A DNA stretch of 64,000 bases from Candidatus Latescibacterota bacterium. Its GTDB lineage: Bacteria > Latescibacterota > UBA2968 > UBA8231. The notes under the pieces are model-generated. The model was not told where the DNA came from and did no database searches. It saw only the letters and a program-made list of their open reading frames with translations. Location: contig JAJEGS010000030.1 in NCBI GenBank assembly GCA_022819745.1, positions 1-64,000 on the forward strand. Direction: 5' to 3'. The translations under genes were made by a program, and so were the position numbers. This document shows positions 1 to 8,860 of the stretch, in pieces. Position 1 is the first letter of the stretch. Every line of letters starts with the position of its first letter.

Positions 1-77
1 CGCAGATACACCACATCAGGGATCGGCTCAATCATCGACCGCGAAAGGGATTGGCATTTCAAACGCCGCATGAAATC
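1..77. other. Window edge, no complete gene
   Basis: No complete gene is visible. On the minus strand the frame of the neighbouring propeller gene stays open beyond its stop codon at 78-80 up to the window edge (reading ...PDVVYLR). This may be more of a decayed longer gene, but it is too short to identify. Confidence 0.3.
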
Positions 78-827
78 TTAGCCCAAGAAACAAGAGGGCA
101 ACCTAAACATGGCGAAATTGCACTTACGAGTTGAATCCGCGCCCACGTTAATGAATGCGAACTGCTCGTTATGTGAATCGTAGCAGCCGATCAAGGCTTC
201 GCTACCCGTATAATGGAAGGCGACCCACAGATGGCCGGAGGAGTCTTGAGCAAATTTCCAAGGCCCTTGGATTGTTCGGTCGCCGACACCCATGCTCTGC
301 CCATCCAAGCTGATGACGCCTCGGCTCACCGTCGCCAGCCAAGTGGTACCAGCCGCGTCGGTAGCCATATCGTACACTCGCTCCAACGGTTGGCCGCCAA
401 CTTCGGTTATGCTCCTTATGCATCGTCCCTCGGCAAACCAAGCCACACCCGCGCCGGTCATGGCCAAAATCGAGCCATCCGGCTGGACTTGCAGACCCAC
501 GATCTCGTTGGAAGGCAGGCCATGCTCAGTGGTATATACCTGAAAGCCACGCCCATCGTACGCGGCAATCCCCCCACCAAATGTGCCGAACAAAAGCCGC
601 CCATCCTCTTCCTCGGCAATGGCCATGACCGTCAGATTGGGCAGACCGTCCTTGAGACCAAACGTATCAAACCGGGCGCTATCAAATCGGCTGACGCCAC
701 CGTCGGCCGTAGCGACCCAGAGAAAGCCCTGGCGATCTTGGTAGATGTCTTCCACGTGCATCCCAGCCAGCCCATCAAAGACCGTGTACTGGCTGCTCAG
801 CACGTGCTCAAAAGATAGGTCGCTCAT
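78..827 (-). CDS. Truncated Reg_prop beta-propeller protein
   Basis: The 249-residue product carries several two-component-regulator propeller (Reg_prop) repeats, each seen as DRQGFLWVATADGGVSRFD-type units (about residues 30-50, 72-92, 155-175 and 195-205) spaced by GLPSNEI-like turns. In known families these blades form the periplasmic sensor of long hybrid histidine kinases or of ligand-binding propellers. Here there is no signal peptide, no membrane segment and no kinase or output domain. The last 25 residues do not look like a blade and end in an early stop, while the frame stays open further on. I read it as a 3'-truncated or frame-damaged member rather than a full sensor. The ATG at 825-827 has a GGAAGGA-like ribosome site a few bases upstream. 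Confidence 0.6.
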   Translation of the reverse strand: MSDLSFEHVLSSQYTVFDGLAGMHVEDIYQDRQGFLWVATADGGVSRFDSARFDTFGLKDGLPNLTVMAIAEEEDGRLLFGTFGGGIAAYDGRGFQVYTTEHGLPSNEIVGLQVQPDGSILAMTGAGVAWFAEGRCIRSITEVGGQPLERVYDMATDAAGTTWLATVSRGVISLDGQSMGVGDRTIQGPWKFAQDSSGHLWVAFHYTGSEALIGCYDSHNEQFAFINVGADSTRKCNFAMFRLPSCFLG

Positions 828-895
828 AATCGTCCTTCCGACGATGGGGATGTCCCGGCCTTTAATCCAGGACCGCCCCTACGGACGAGGCGAGA

Positions 896-1852
896 TTAAT
901 GAGCGCCCGTTGAAAGCAGCGATTTGACCTGTCCCCACGACTGGGACTCGACGTTCGTGGCAGTAGCGGAAGGGACGACCGATTGCCAAGCGGGAGCGAA
1001 TCCACCTAAGCCATTGGTCAGATTGACCAAGTTCTTCCCGTCTATATCGACAGCCCAAATCTCCCCAGTGCTGGTAGAATAGGAGAAAGAAGTGCCCACG
1101 ACGTCGAGAAAGGTGAACGAAGCGAAGGCTACCCTCATACTGTTGGGTGCCCAGGTAGGTGTACGAAAAGCGTCAGTAGAGAGCCAAGCGGTAGGATCCC
1201 AAGAAGAGAGACCGACATCGTTAAGTTGGCCGAACAGGGTGAACAGGACAATGGCCCGAGGGGCCGTGATCCGCCGACTGTCTTCATTGGCATTATATGT
1301 AATAAGAGCTTGGCCGTCTTCGTCACCAAGCAGCAAGACGAAGGCTGCTCGTTTGGTTCCGTCTGGAGAAAGATTGCGGTGGTCTTGGAAGCGGCGGATT
1401 ATCCAAGCCCCCTCCCGCCATTCCACGGGCGAGGAGCCACTGCCGTCTAGCGCCACAACGAATATCTCAGAGTGGTTGTGGTAGTAAATGCTACTCCCGT
1501 CTTCAGACCAAGAAAGCCTATCGCTGTCTGAAGGGCGGCCCGAATCGTCTGTTAGCTGCTGTGGATTGCTACCGTCGATGTCCATCACCCAGATATCCCA
1601 GTGGGAGCAATCGGCACTAGCGGCGACATAGGCGATCTTCGTGCCATCTGGAGACCAAGCTGGGTCCGAGCTGAAGCAATGTCGTCCTTTGGTCAGATTT
1701 ATGGGATCACTTCCATCCGCATTCATAGTCCAAACGTCGGAAGGTCCCTCGCGATAGGAGAGAAAAGCGATTTTGCCATCGGCTTGCCCCCAGCCCGAGA
1801 CGGCCAGCCCCAGCGTTGCCAAGCAGGCGATCAGTAGGGATCGATAGTTCAT
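896..1852 (-). CDS. Secreted PD40/TolB-like beta-propeller protein
   Basis: The 318-residue protein begins with a signal peptide (hydrophobic core about residues 5-20, probable cleavage after SGWGQA). It then carries WD40-like PD40 repeats of the type DVWTMNADGSDPINLT, AWSPDGTKIAYV, DIWVMDIDGSNPQQLT and EIWAVDIDGKNLVNLT. These repeats form the propeller of TolB and of many exported oligosaccharide- or peptide-associated proteins. No catalytic domain follows, so a binding or scaffolding role in the periplasm is likely; the ligand is unknown. Start at 1852 is supported by AAGGAG about 8 bases upstream. It is transcribed in the same direction as the truncated propeller gene below it, with about 70 bases between them. 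Confidence 0.75.
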   Translation of the reverse strand: MNYRSLLIACLATLGLAVSGWGQADGKIAFLSYREGPSDVWTMNADGSDPINLTKGRHCFSSDPAWSPDGTKIAYVAASADCSHWDIWVMDIDGSNPQQLTDDSGRPSDSDRLSWSEDGSSIYYHNHSEIFVVALDGSGSSPVEWREGAWIIRRFQDHRNLSPDGTKRAAFVLLLGDEDGQALITYNANEDSRRITAPRAIVLFTLFGQLNDVGLSSWDPTAWLSTDAFRTPTWAPNSMRVAFASFTFLDVVGTSFSYSTSTGEIWAVDIDGKNLVNLTNGLGGFAPAWQSVVPSATATNVESQSWGQVKSLLSTGAH

Positions 1853-2149
1853 AACGCGGCTCCTTGCATAAGGTTGTGAATAGAGTAGAGCGTTATACTT
1901 TATCTAGCAAGGAAGCAGAAGAGGAATGCATCACGCCCCGGCAGGTCAGCCAAAGCCAGCCCCTCTCGTCAACCCGCACGTGCCGCGTCCCGTTCTGCAC
2001 CACCCCCTCATCGCCCTTGCCTACATTAAATATAACCGCCGATGCGCTAAAACTACTCATAGCCTAGCGCCCTACACGTCCCCTCCATCCTGCTGCGCTT
2101 CTTGACAAGGATACACCGCTAAGCTAGCATCTTTACTATACCCAACGCC
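1853..2149. other. Intergenic region between divergent genes
   Basis: This 297-base stretch separates the minus-strand PD40 gene from the plus-strand exporter operon. I see no convincing gene. A 67-codon open frame (1864-2067) has no recognisable content. Its only clear signal is the promoter-like pair at 2102-2130. Confidence 0.5.
2102..2130 (+). promoter_or_regulatory. Probable sigma70-type promoter of exporter operon
   Basis: A perfect -35 hexamer TTGACA (2102-2107) is followed after 17 bases by TAGCAT (2125-2130, 4 of 6 matches to TATAAT). It lies about 20 bases before the ATG at 2150, implying a very short leader. This is a match to the consensus only; no transcript evidence. Confidence 0.45.
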
Positions 2150-2818
2150 ATGTTAGCTGCCCGCATCTTCAAGACGGTACTCGCGCCCGCCCTCGTCTTG
2201 CTGCCCTCCCCCAACCCAAGCGTTGAGCGCGATATGGCCCGCGACATCAACGGCTTGCAACGCGCCGAGTGCGAATATCGGGGCATTGTGGCCCGCTTCG
2301 ACGAACTCACCCGCGCCTATATCCTGCAAGCATACGAAGACGGCCAACTGCTCCGCTGGCAGGCCCAGCCCAGTCCCTACAACCCTGAGACCGAGACCTT
2401 GGTCACCGCGATCTTTACTGCGGCCGGCCCCAAGGCATCTGCTCCTGTGCCCGAACTGGCCCATCTGCGCTCCCAGAGTGGGACGACGGGTGCTGGCGTC
2501 ACCTGGCGTTACAGTAGGCTAGCGGCCGTGCGGATTGAACCCCACGGCGACTTGGCCCGCGACGCCATCGCCGTGTTTAGAGCCACAGTTGACAGCTTTG
2601 TCGAACGCATGGTGTACGCCCCCACTGGCGGTGTGCTCCGCACTGCTCCCGCTCCTAGTGCCCCAGTGCTAGCCCGCATTGAAGCGGGTGCAGTCCTGCT
2701 CGTCGAGGAAGAGCGAGCGGGCTACGTGCGCGTGCGCCAGCCGCCAGCGACTGCGGCCGGGTGGCTGGAACAAAAGCAAGTGCGAGCGGTTGAGGAAGTC
2801 GATGGACGCGATCATTGA
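2150..2818 (+). CDS. SH3-domain periplasmic protein, first gene of exporter operon
   Basis: The 222-residue product has a hydrophobic N-terminus (about residues 4-18) that could be a signal peptide or anchor. The middle region (about 25-150) is unrecognised. A C-terminal bacterial SH3-like domain (about 155-215) is visible from the pattern [20 protein letters not shown]...GYVRVR...GWLEQKQV. Such domains bind peptides or cell-wall components. The gene overlaps the following ABC ATPase by 17 bases and follows a promoter-like sequence, so it is probably the first gene of the exporter operon and may be an accessory periplasmic component. The ribosome site is weak. The domain call is fairly safe; the role is inferred from context. 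Confidence 0.65.
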   Translation: MLAARIFKTVLAPALVLLPSPNPSVERDMARDINGLQRAECEYRGIVARFDELTRAYILQAYEDGQLLRWQAQPSPYNPETETLVTAIFTAAGPKASAPVPELAHLRSQSGTTGAGVTWRYSRLAAVRIEPHGDLARDAIAVFRATVDSFVERMVYAPTGGVLRTAPAPSAPVLARIEAGAVLLVEEERAGYVRVRQPPATAAGWLEQKQVRAVEEVDGRDH

Positions 2819-3500
2819 AATACGCAACCTGACCAAGATCTACGACATGGGAGCGACTGCGGTCCACGCCCTAAGCGAGGTGGATCTGTGCGTGGCCACA
2901 GGCGAATACGTGGCCATCATGGGGCCGTCGGGATCGGGCAAAAGTACCTTGCTCAATATCCTCGGCTGCCTCGACGTGCCCACCTCGGGCAGCTACGCCC
3001 TCGGCAACGCCCTCGTCAGCGAAATGGACGACGACGACCTAGCGCGGATCCGCAATCAGGAGATCGGCTTTGTATTTCAAACCTTTAACCTCCTACCGCG
3101 CGCTAACGCCTTGGGCAATGTCGAGCTGCCGCTGATCTACAGCGGCCTACCAGTGCGCCAACGCCGTGAGCTAGCCGCCCGCGCCCTCGACTCCGTGGGC
3201 TTGGCCGAGCGCATTGAGCACCGGCCCAACGAACTGTCCGGCGGCCAGCGGCAGCGCGTGGCCATTGCGCGCGCCCTCGTCAACGAGCCTTCCATCATCC
3301 TCGCCGACGAGCCGACCGGTGCCCTCGACTCCCGCACCGGCGACGAAATCATGGACCTCTTCGACCAAGTACACGCCGCGGGTAACACTATCCTCCTCGT
3401 AACGCACGAAGAGCACCTCGCCCGCCGCAGCCGCCGCATCGTCCGCTTCCGCGATGGCCGAATCGAAAGTGATCATCTCACCGAGGAGGTCGCCCAGTGA
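2802..3500 (+). CDS. MacB/LolD-type ABC transporter ATP-binding protein
   Basis: This is a 232-residue ABC ATPase of the MacB/LolD subfamily. Walker A is GPSGSGKST (residues 41-49), the Q-loop region is [11 protein letters not shown], the signature is [15 protein letters not shown], Walker B is [13 protein letters not shown] and the H-loop is LLVTHE. This subfamily powers mechanotransmission by FtsX/MacB permeases rather than classical import. The ATG at 2802 ([10 protein letters not shown]) is preferred over an upstream in-frame start at 2679, because it begins exactly where the family begins. It lies inside the 3' end of the SH3 gene, and its own stop overlaps the GTG of the next gene (GTGA), as expected for a coupled operon. 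Confidence 0.93.
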   Translation: MDAIIEIRNLTKIYDMGATAVHALSEVDLCVATGEYVAIMGPSGSGKSTLLNILGCLDVPTSGSYALGNALVSEMDDDDLARIRNQEIGFVFQTFNLLPRANALGNVELPLIYSGLPVRQRRELAARALDSVGLAERIEHRPNELSGGQRQRVAIARALVNEPSIILADEPTGALDSRTGDEIMDLFDQVHAAGNTILLVTHEEHLARRSRRIVRFRDGRIESDHLTEEVAQ

Positions 3501-4678
3501 GAGCGGTATTTTGCGCCCTCGTACTCTGCGCCTGTCAAGGTGCGCCGCCCGACCTACCCACAGCCGAGGTCGTGCGCGGCGATTTTGCCGTGACGCACTT
3601 TGAGGGGGGCGAGGTGCAGGCGGCCAGCGGCGAAGTCGTGGTGTCGCCGCGGATCGGCGGGCGGCTCAAAATCGTCCACCTCTGGCCCGAAGGCGAACAA
3701 GTGGATGTCGGCGACTTGATCCTCCAGTTCGACCCGGCCGAGTTTGAACGCGAGATGCTCGACCGCGAGGGCCAGTTCGAAGAGGCCCAATCGGACTTTG
3801 CCAAGGCCAAGGCCGAACGCGAGCAACGCCTAGCCGACATCAAGCGCCAGATCCAGCAGCGCCAAGCCGAGCTCAAACTCGTCGCGCTCAACCAAGAACG
3901 CCAACAGTTCGCCTCGACCATCGACCAAGAGCAAGGGCGCATCAATTTGGCGAAGGCCCAGCGCGCTGTGGCGGAAGCCCGCCAGGAGTCCATAGCCCAA
4001 GAAGTGGTCAATCGCGTGGATTTTCTCAATCACGAGTTGAGAATCGCCCGCCGGCAGGAGCGCTACGAAAGGGCGCGCCGCGACTACGAACGCACCAGCG
4101 TCTATGCGGCCAAACCAGGTATCGTGGTCTATCGCAAAATCTGGAAACCCGGCACCGACGAAGAGGGCAAAGTCGCGGTCGGCGACCAAGTCTGGAGTGG
4201 TCGCGCCCTGCTCGAAATTCCGGATATGAGCAAGATGCAGGTGCTGTGCCTGATCGGCGAAATGGACATTGAGCGCGTGCGCGTCGGCCAGCGCGCTTAC
4301 ATCCGCCTCGAAGCCTTTCCCGGCCCGGTCTTTAATGGGGTGGTGTCCGAACTAGCACCCATGGCATCCCCCCAGCCCGGGGCGCCGGACATCCACGTCT
4401 TCGAGTTAGTCATCGACATTGACGAGCAGGACGACCGGCTCAAGCCCGGCATGTCGGCCGAGGTCGAAATCGTCCTCGAAACCGTCCCCGAGGCTCTCTC
4501 GGTGCCGCTGGGTGCGTTCTTTGAGGGGGAGGATGGGCTAGTCGCTTTCCGCCTCGACAACGGAAAATTCGTGGAAGTGCCCGTAGTGATCGGGCCAAAA
4601 AACGCCACCGCAGCGGTCGTCACCGCTGGCTTGGCCGCAGGCGACATCGTCGCCTTGCAAAACCCCAATGCGCGCTGA
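3497..4678 (+). CDS. Membrane-fusion protein (HlyD/MacA-like) lipoprotein
   Basis: The 393-residue periplasmic adaptor has the expected order of parts. A lipoprotein signal peptide with lipobox LCAC lies at about residues 10-13. It is followed by a first half-lipoyl/beta-barrel segment, a long coiled-coil hairpin (about 75-205, rich in E, R, Q and A), a second lipoyl half ([15 protein letters not shown]) and a beta-barrel ([19 protein letters not shown]), ending in a membrane-proximal domain. Such proteins link a MacB-type permease to an outer-membrane channel. The GTG start overlaps the stop of the ATPase gene, and AGGAGG (3484-3489) sits about 7 bases upstream. It is followed at once by a second adaptor of the same architecture. 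Confidence 0.88.
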   Translation: MRAVFCALVLCACQGAPPDLPTAEVVRGDFAVTHFEGGEVQAASGEVVVSPRIGGRLKIVHLWPEGEQVDVGDLILQFDPAEFEREMLDREGQFEEAQSDFAKAKAEREQRLADIKRQIQQRQAELKLVALNQERQQFASTIDQEQGRINLAKAQRAVAEARQESIAQEVVNRVDFLNHELRIARRQERYERARRDYERTSVYAAKPGIVVYRKIWKPGTDEEGKVAVGDQVWSGRALLEIPDMSKMQVLCLIGEMDIERVRVGQRAYIRLEAFPGPVFNGVVSELAPMASPQPGAPDIHVFELVIDIDEQDDRLKPGMSAEVEIVLETVPEALSVPLGAFFEGEDGLVAFRLDNGKFVEVPVVIGPKNATAAVVTAGLAAGDIVALQNPNAR

Positions 4679-4693
4679 CGCGAGAAAGCTGTT

Positions 4694-6046
4694 ATGGCAC
4701 AGATCAAACGCCGCTGGTGGATTCCCTCTCTGCTCTTAGTCCTCGTCTTGGGCGGAGCTTGGCTTGGCGAACACCTGACGCACGAGGAAGCCGAATCCTC
4801 CATCCCCACCTATCCAGTCCAGCAGGGCGAGTTCGTCATCGAACTCAAGCTCAAGGGCGGCGAGTTGGAATCAGTAGAAGCCGAAAACATCGTCGCGCCC
4901 CGCGTTCGCGGCCAGCTCAAAATCGTCGAATTGTTTCCCGAAGGCGAGCAAGTCGCAGTCGGCGATCTATTGGTCCAATTTGAACAGACGGATTTTCAGA
5001 AGCGGGTCATGGACGACGAGCAGGAGGTCGAATCCGCCAAGGCCGACCTAGAAAAAACGCTAGCCACTCACAAGGCCGAAATCGCCAAGCTCGAAGCCGA
5101 CATTGCCAACGAGGAGGCCAATTTGCGCTTGGCCGAGCTAAAGATCGAGCGCATGGCCTTTGAGGCCACCGTGCAAAAGGAAGAAGCCGAAATTGAGGCC
5201 CACAAAGCCAAGCTGGGCCATCAGCAAGCTATCGAAAAGCTGGCCTCGCAAAAAATCGTCAACGCCGCTGAAGTCAAAAAGCGCCAACTCAACATCGAAC
5301 GCCAAGAGCGCGATTTGAAAAAGGCGCGCGACGATCTAGCCAGCACGACCATCAAGGCCGAAAAGCCTGGTTTAGTCGTGTACGGCAAGGTGTGGAAGGG
5401 CGAGCGACCGGAAAAGATTCGGGTCGGCGACGAGATCTGGGGCGGCGTCAACGTCATTTCCCTGCCCGATCTTTCCCAGATGCAAGTCAAAACCTACGTC
5501 AACGAGATCGAGGTCGATAAGCTCGACACCGGCCAAGTCGCCACCATCAAGCTCGACGCCCTGCCCGAACCCACATTCCACGGCAAAATCAAGAGCATCG
5601 CCTCGCTCGGCCGCGAAAAGGAAGGCGAAAAAAACGTCAAAGTATTTGACGTGATCATCCAAATCGAAGAAGAAGACATCCGCCTCAAACCCGGCATGAC
5701 CGCCACCTGTCACGTCGTCGTCGAGACCATCCCGCCGCGGCCGACGGCCGCTCCAGACTCCGTGCAAAGCGAGGCCACCGAAGTCGCGACCGCCGCACCC
5801 ATGCCCCTCTACATCCCCCTAGACGCGGTCTTTGAAAAGGATGGGCGCACCCTCGTCTATCGCCTCATGGGCGGTCAGCCCGAGGAACGGGAAGTGAAGC
5901 TAGGCCAGAAAAACGAGGACTTCGTCATCATCGAAGAAGGGCTGGCGCCCGGCGACCGCGTCACTCTGCGCGACCCACTCCAAGCAGCTGACGCCAGCGG
6001 CCTCATGGAGGAGGCCGACGCCTTGCCCGCTCCCCAAGGGCACTAA
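4694..6046 (+). CDS. Second membrane-fusion protein (HlyD/MacA-like)
   Basis: The 450-residue adaptor is a paralogue of the preceding one: both have a REQLKIVELFPEGEQVAVGD-type lipoyl motif, a coiled-coil hairpin (about 110-225) and an EKPGLVVYGKVWKG second lipoyl half. Here the N-terminus is an uncleaved-looking membrane anchor (about residues 8-24) rather than a lipobox. An acidic/Pro-Thr-rich insert lies near residues 350-370. It begins 15 bases after its neighbour and ends by overlapping the permease ATG (TAATG). Two adaptors for one permease suggests a mixed hexamer or alternative complexes. The name is secure at family level; the substrate is unknown. Confidence 0.86.
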   Translation: MAQIKRRWWIPSLLLVLVLGGAWLGEHLTHEEAESSIPTYPVQQGEFVIELKLKGGELESVEAENIVAPRVRGQLKIVELFPEGEQVAVGDLLVQFEQTDFQKRVMDDEQEVESAKADLEKTLATHKAEIAKLEADIANEEANLRLAELKIERMAFEATVQKEEAEIEAHKAKLGHQQAIEKLASQKIVNAAEVKKRQLNIERQERDLKKARDDLASTTIKAEKPGLVVYGKVWKGERPEKIRVGDEIWGGVNVISLPDLSQMQVKTYVNEIEVDKLDTGQVATIKLDALPEPTFHGKIKSIASLGREKEGEKNVKVFDVIIQIEEEDIRLKPGMTATCHVVVETIPPRPTAAPDSVQSEATEVATAAPMPLYIPLDAVFEKDGRTLVYRLMGGQPEEREVKLGQKNEDFVIIEEGLAPGDRVTLRDPLQAADASGLMEEADALPAPQGH

Positions 6047-7293
6047 TGGATTTACGCGAAACCGCCTCGTTGAGCCTAGTCGGCCTGCTGTCGCACAAGC
6101 TGCGGACTTTGCTGACCATGCTCGGTATCATCTTCGGCGTAGCCGCCGTCATTGCCATGCTCTCCATCGGCGAGGGTGCCAAGCAGGAATCCCTCGAACA
6201 AATCCGCCAGATGGGCATTAGCAATATCATCGTCCAGCACTGGCAAAAAGAAGCCGATGAGGAGACCGAAGCCGCCGACATTGACCACAATCGCTCCCCT
6301 GGCCTGACTTGGGACGATGCGCGGTCGATTGCTCGCATCTGCCTTTTGGCCGACTACGTCACCCCCCAGCGCGAGCTCAAAGTAAAGGCCCAAGCCCACG
6401 ACCACACTTTCCGCACCATGGTGGTCGGCACTACTCCTGACTATCTGACTGTGCTCGACGCCCGCATGGGCAGTGGGGTGTTTTTTTCCACCGAAGACCT
6501 GAACACCGCCAAGCGCGTCTGCGTGTTGGGCGCAGACGCCAAGCGGGCGCTGTTCTTTTTTGATAATCCCTTGGGTGGCCGGGTCAAAATCCGCAACCAG
6601 TGGTTTACGGTCATCGGCGTACTCGAAGATAAGGGCGCGGCCGGCGGCAAAATCGGCGGCGTGCTCGAAGTGCGCAATACCGACGAGGACATCTACGTTC
6701 CGCTGACGGCCCTGCTCAACCGCTTTCACTGGGAGCCGGGCGATCCCGAACTGACCCAAATCACCGTCAAGATCCCCAACTCCAACCAATTGCCAGAGGT
6801 CGCGGCCATCGTTCGCACCATCCTCAACCGACGGCATCGCGGCGTCGAGGACTTCAAGATCGCCATTCCCGAAGAGCTGTTGCGCCAGAGCCAGAAAACG
6901 CAGCAGATCTTCAACATCGTCATGGGCTGCATCGCCGGCATTTCCCTGTTGGTCGGGGGCATCGGCATCATGAATATCATGTTGGCCTCGGTGCTAGAGC
7001 GCACGCGCGAAATCGGCATCCGCCGCGCCTTGGGTGCGCGGCGGCGAGACATCCTCGCGCAGTTTTTGGTCGAATCGCTGTTGGTCAGCCTAATCGGCGG
7101 CCTGATTGGGGTGATGCTGGGCTACGCCATCCCGGAAGCGATCACCCTGTACGCGGGCTGGCGCACCATCGTCCAGCCTTGGACGATTGGCCTCGCCTTT
7201 GGGGTCTCGGCCGCGGTCGGCATTGGTTTTGGCATGTACCCGGCCCGCCAAGCCGCCCTCCTCAACCCCATAGACGCCCTGCGCTACGAATAG
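6046..7293 (+). CDS. MacB/FtsX-type ABC transporter permease
   Basis: The 415-residue permease has the MacB fold. TM1 lies at about residues 16-40 (LLTMLGIIFGVAAVIAMLSI), followed by a large MacB periplasmic core domain (about 45-270) and three C-terminal helices of the FtsX domain (about 285-405). The conserved segment VGGIGIMNIMLASVLERTRE and the turn EIGIRRALGARRRDI contact the ATPase. It completes the exporter with the ATPase and the two adaptors. No TolC-like outer-membrane protein is encoded next to it, so a shared channel is presumably used. The operon is followed directly by a perfect hairpin. Confidence 0.92.
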   Translation: MDLRETASLSLVGLLSHKLRTLLTMLGIIFGVAAVIAMLSIGEGAKQESLEQIRQMGISNIIVQHWQKEADEETEAADIDHNRSPGLTWDDARSIARICLLADYVTPQRELKVKAQAHDHTFRTMVVGTTPDYLTVLDARMGSGVFFSTEDLNTAKRVCVLGADAKRALFFFDNPLGGRVKIRNQWFTVIGVLEDKGAAGGKIGGVLEVRNTDEDIYVPLTALLNRFHWEPGDPELTQITVKIPNSNQLPEVAAIVRTILNRRHRGVEDFKIAIPEELLRQSQKTQQIFNIVMGCIAGISLLVGGIGIMNIMLASVLERTREIGIRRALGARRRDILAQFLVESLLVSLIGGLIGVMLGYAIPEAITLYAGWRTIVQPWTIGLAFGVSAAVGIGFGMYPARQAALLNPIDALRYE

Positions 7294-7322
7294 TAGGGGG
7301 CGGTTTGAAACCGCCCCCTACT
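7292..7322. terminator. Perfect hairpin after exporter operon
   Basis: A 15-bp perfect inverted repeat (AGTAGGGGGCGGTTT, 7292-7306, and its complement 7308-7322) starts inside the TAG stop codon of the permease gene. It is followed by only TTTGA. It could serve as a terminator, but the near-zero loop, the symmetry and the weak U-tract also fit an interspersed palindromic repeat. Confidence 0.6.
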
Positions 7323-7381
7323 TTGACGACAGCCGCCGCGTGCCCTTACTTATTTAGCCCATCCGCAAGCGAGGAGGTCGC

Positions 7382-7570
7382 ATGATCCGCTTTAAGAGAG
7401 AAGAGATTGAACAGATGCTCGAAGAGCGCAAACCCGAAATCAACCTGACCACCTATCAGCACATCAAAAAGGCCATCGACCAAGGCACCGAAGACATGGA
7501 TCCGTACACCCTGTCCAATATATGCCGAGACCTCAAGTGCCTACCCACCGACATCGTCGAATATGTCTGA
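7382..7570 (+). CDS. Small Cro/CI-type helix-turn-helix protein
   Basis: The 62-residue protein resembles the compact single-domain HTH_26/YozG-like regulators. The helices are visible as IEQMLEERKPEINLTTYQHIKKAI followed by MDPYTLSNICRDLKCLPTDIVEYV, with the recognition-type helix STLSNIC..LKC and the characteristic end DIVEYV. It has a strong ribosome site (GAGGAGGT, about 5 bases before ATG). It lies 15 bases upstream of the SAM decarboxylase gene, so the two are probably cotranscribed and it may regulate that unit. The regulatory target is inferred from position only. Confidence 0.72.
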   Translation: MIRFKREEIEQMLEERKPEINLTTYQHIKKAIDQGTEDMDPYTLSNICRDLKCLPTDIVEYV

Positions 7571-7585
7571 ACTGCACCACCGGCC

Positions 7586-7942
7586 ATGCAGGCCCTAGGC
7601 CGCCATCTGCTCGTCGATCTCTATGGCTGTAACCGCGAGCGACTCGACGACCCAGACTATATCACAACCGAGCTGCAGGCCGCAGCCCAAGCGGCCGGCA
7701 CCCGCGTCTTGGGCTCGGCATTCCATCGCTTCAGTCCAGGTGGAGTCACTGGCGTGCTCATCGTCCAAGAGAGCCATTTGGCCGTTCACACTTGGCCCGA
7801 GCGCGGTTATGCCGCCCTCGATCTCTTCACCTGCGGCCACCAGACAGACCCGTGGGCAGCCTATCAGCGGCTTCGCTGCGCCTTCGGCGCGACACAAGAC
7901 AATGTAGTGGAAGTCAGCCGAGGATTGGGCGCGGGCGAGTGA
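7586..7942 (+). CDS. speH: S-adenosylmethionine decarboxylase proenzyme (prokaryotic class 1B)
   Basis: The 118-residue proenzyme makes decarboxylated SAM, the aminopropyl donor for spermidine synthesis. The self-cleavage site is QESHLAVHTWPERGYAALD: E62-S63 is the scissile pair, S63 becomes the pyruvoyl group, H68 helps cleavage and C83 (in LFTCG) is the proton donor. The length fits the SpeH family. No spermidine synthase is adjacent. The gene follows the small HTH gene by 15 bases and converges on the minus-strand coiled-coil gene. Confidence 0.92.
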   Translation: MQALGRHLLVDLYGCNRERLDDPDYITTELQAAAQAAGTRVLGSAFHRFSPGGVTGVLIVQESHLAVHTWPERGYAALDLFTCGHQTDPWAAYQRLRCAFGATQDNVVEVSRGLGAGE

Positions 7943-7967
7943 AGCTCCTCGCCGACAAAAGTGCGGG

Positions 7968-8858
7968 CTATTCCTCGCCCTCTAACATGCTGCGCAAGTA
8001 GCGCCTGAACGCCTCGGCGCGGTCTTCGATCACGGCCTGTAGCTGGAGAATTTCCTGCTGGCGCGCCTTCAGCTTGTGAATTTTCAGCGCCACTTCGGCA
8101 ATCGACGATTCGAGATCAAATTCGGCCAAGGACTCGTCTTGCGCGAGCAACCGCACCGGCTCACGCGGCTGTTCTCCGCTCACCAAAATCCGCTCCTCAG
8201 ACCGCCGCGCTTTAGCCCGCTTTTGCTCCACCTTAGCGCACAGCCGATGCTCGGCCTCCAAGCGACTCAGCAGGTCGGCGTTGGCACTCCACTCGGCCTT
8301 GAGGCGGTCGGCGATGTCCTCTAATAGCTCTTGCTTTTGCTGAATCTCGTCCGGCCCGTCATCCACCTCAATTTTCATCTGTCCGCTGTAGTGCAGGTTC
8401 GCGCTGCGGACCCCGACTCCGAGTAGTTCCCGCGACTCCTGATAGAGCGTCAGTTGGGCCGACAGGCCCCGATCTGGTTGCTCGGCCAACTTCTGGATGA
8501 GGACGCCGATTTCCCAATCGTAGGCCAGACACAAGCGCTCGGCCACGCTGTCCTGCCGGGCCTCTAAGGCGACCAACTTCCAGTCGAGCTCAACCATTTG
8601 TTGCACCAACCGGAGCGAGGAGCGCCACGCTTCTTGCAGCACGGCAGAATTCGCTGCACTCAACCTCAGGCTATCGATGCGTACCGACAGCGCCTCGGCT
8701 GAGGCCGCAACCTTCAAGCGCTGGCTGGCGAGGGAATCGCGCTGGCTTTCCAAGGCGCGATATTGGGCCTTTAGGTCGCCCAGCCCACTCGAATCTCCAA
8801 GCGCGGATCCGGGCAGCGCCAACCCCAAAACCAACAACAGAATGGATGGATTTCTCAT
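7968..8858 (-). CDS. Exported coiled-coil protein of unknown function
   Basis: The 296-residue protein has a signal peptide (about residues 1-21, LLLVLGLALPGSALG). Most of the rest is heptad-rich helix (about 25-70, 85-130, 165-215 and 245-290). No enzymatic domain is recognised. It starts 2 bases after the stop of the sigma54 response regulator, so it is the third gene of that transcript and may be a periplasmic partner or target of the two-component system. The fold is seen; the role is inferred. Confidence 0.6.
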   Translation of the reverse strand: MRNPSILLLVLGLALPGSALGDSSGLGDLKAQYRALESQRDSLASQRLKVAASAEALSVRIDSLRLSAANSAVLQEAWRSSLRLVQQMVELDWKLVALEARQDSVAERLCLAYDWEIGVLIQKLAEQPDRGLSAQLTLYQESRELLGVGVRSANLHYSGQMKIEVDDGPDEIQQKQELLEDIADRLKAEWSANADLLSRLEAEHRLCAKVEQKRAKARRSEERILVSGEQPREPVRLLAQDESLAEFDLESSIAEVALKIHKLKARQQEILQLQAVIEDRAEAFRRYLRSMLEGEE

Positions 8859-8860
8859 TG

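Noticed and set aside
1864..2067. 67-codon open frame in the gap before the exporter operon
   Set aside because: No ribosome site, no domain, low-complexity content; more likely non-coding.
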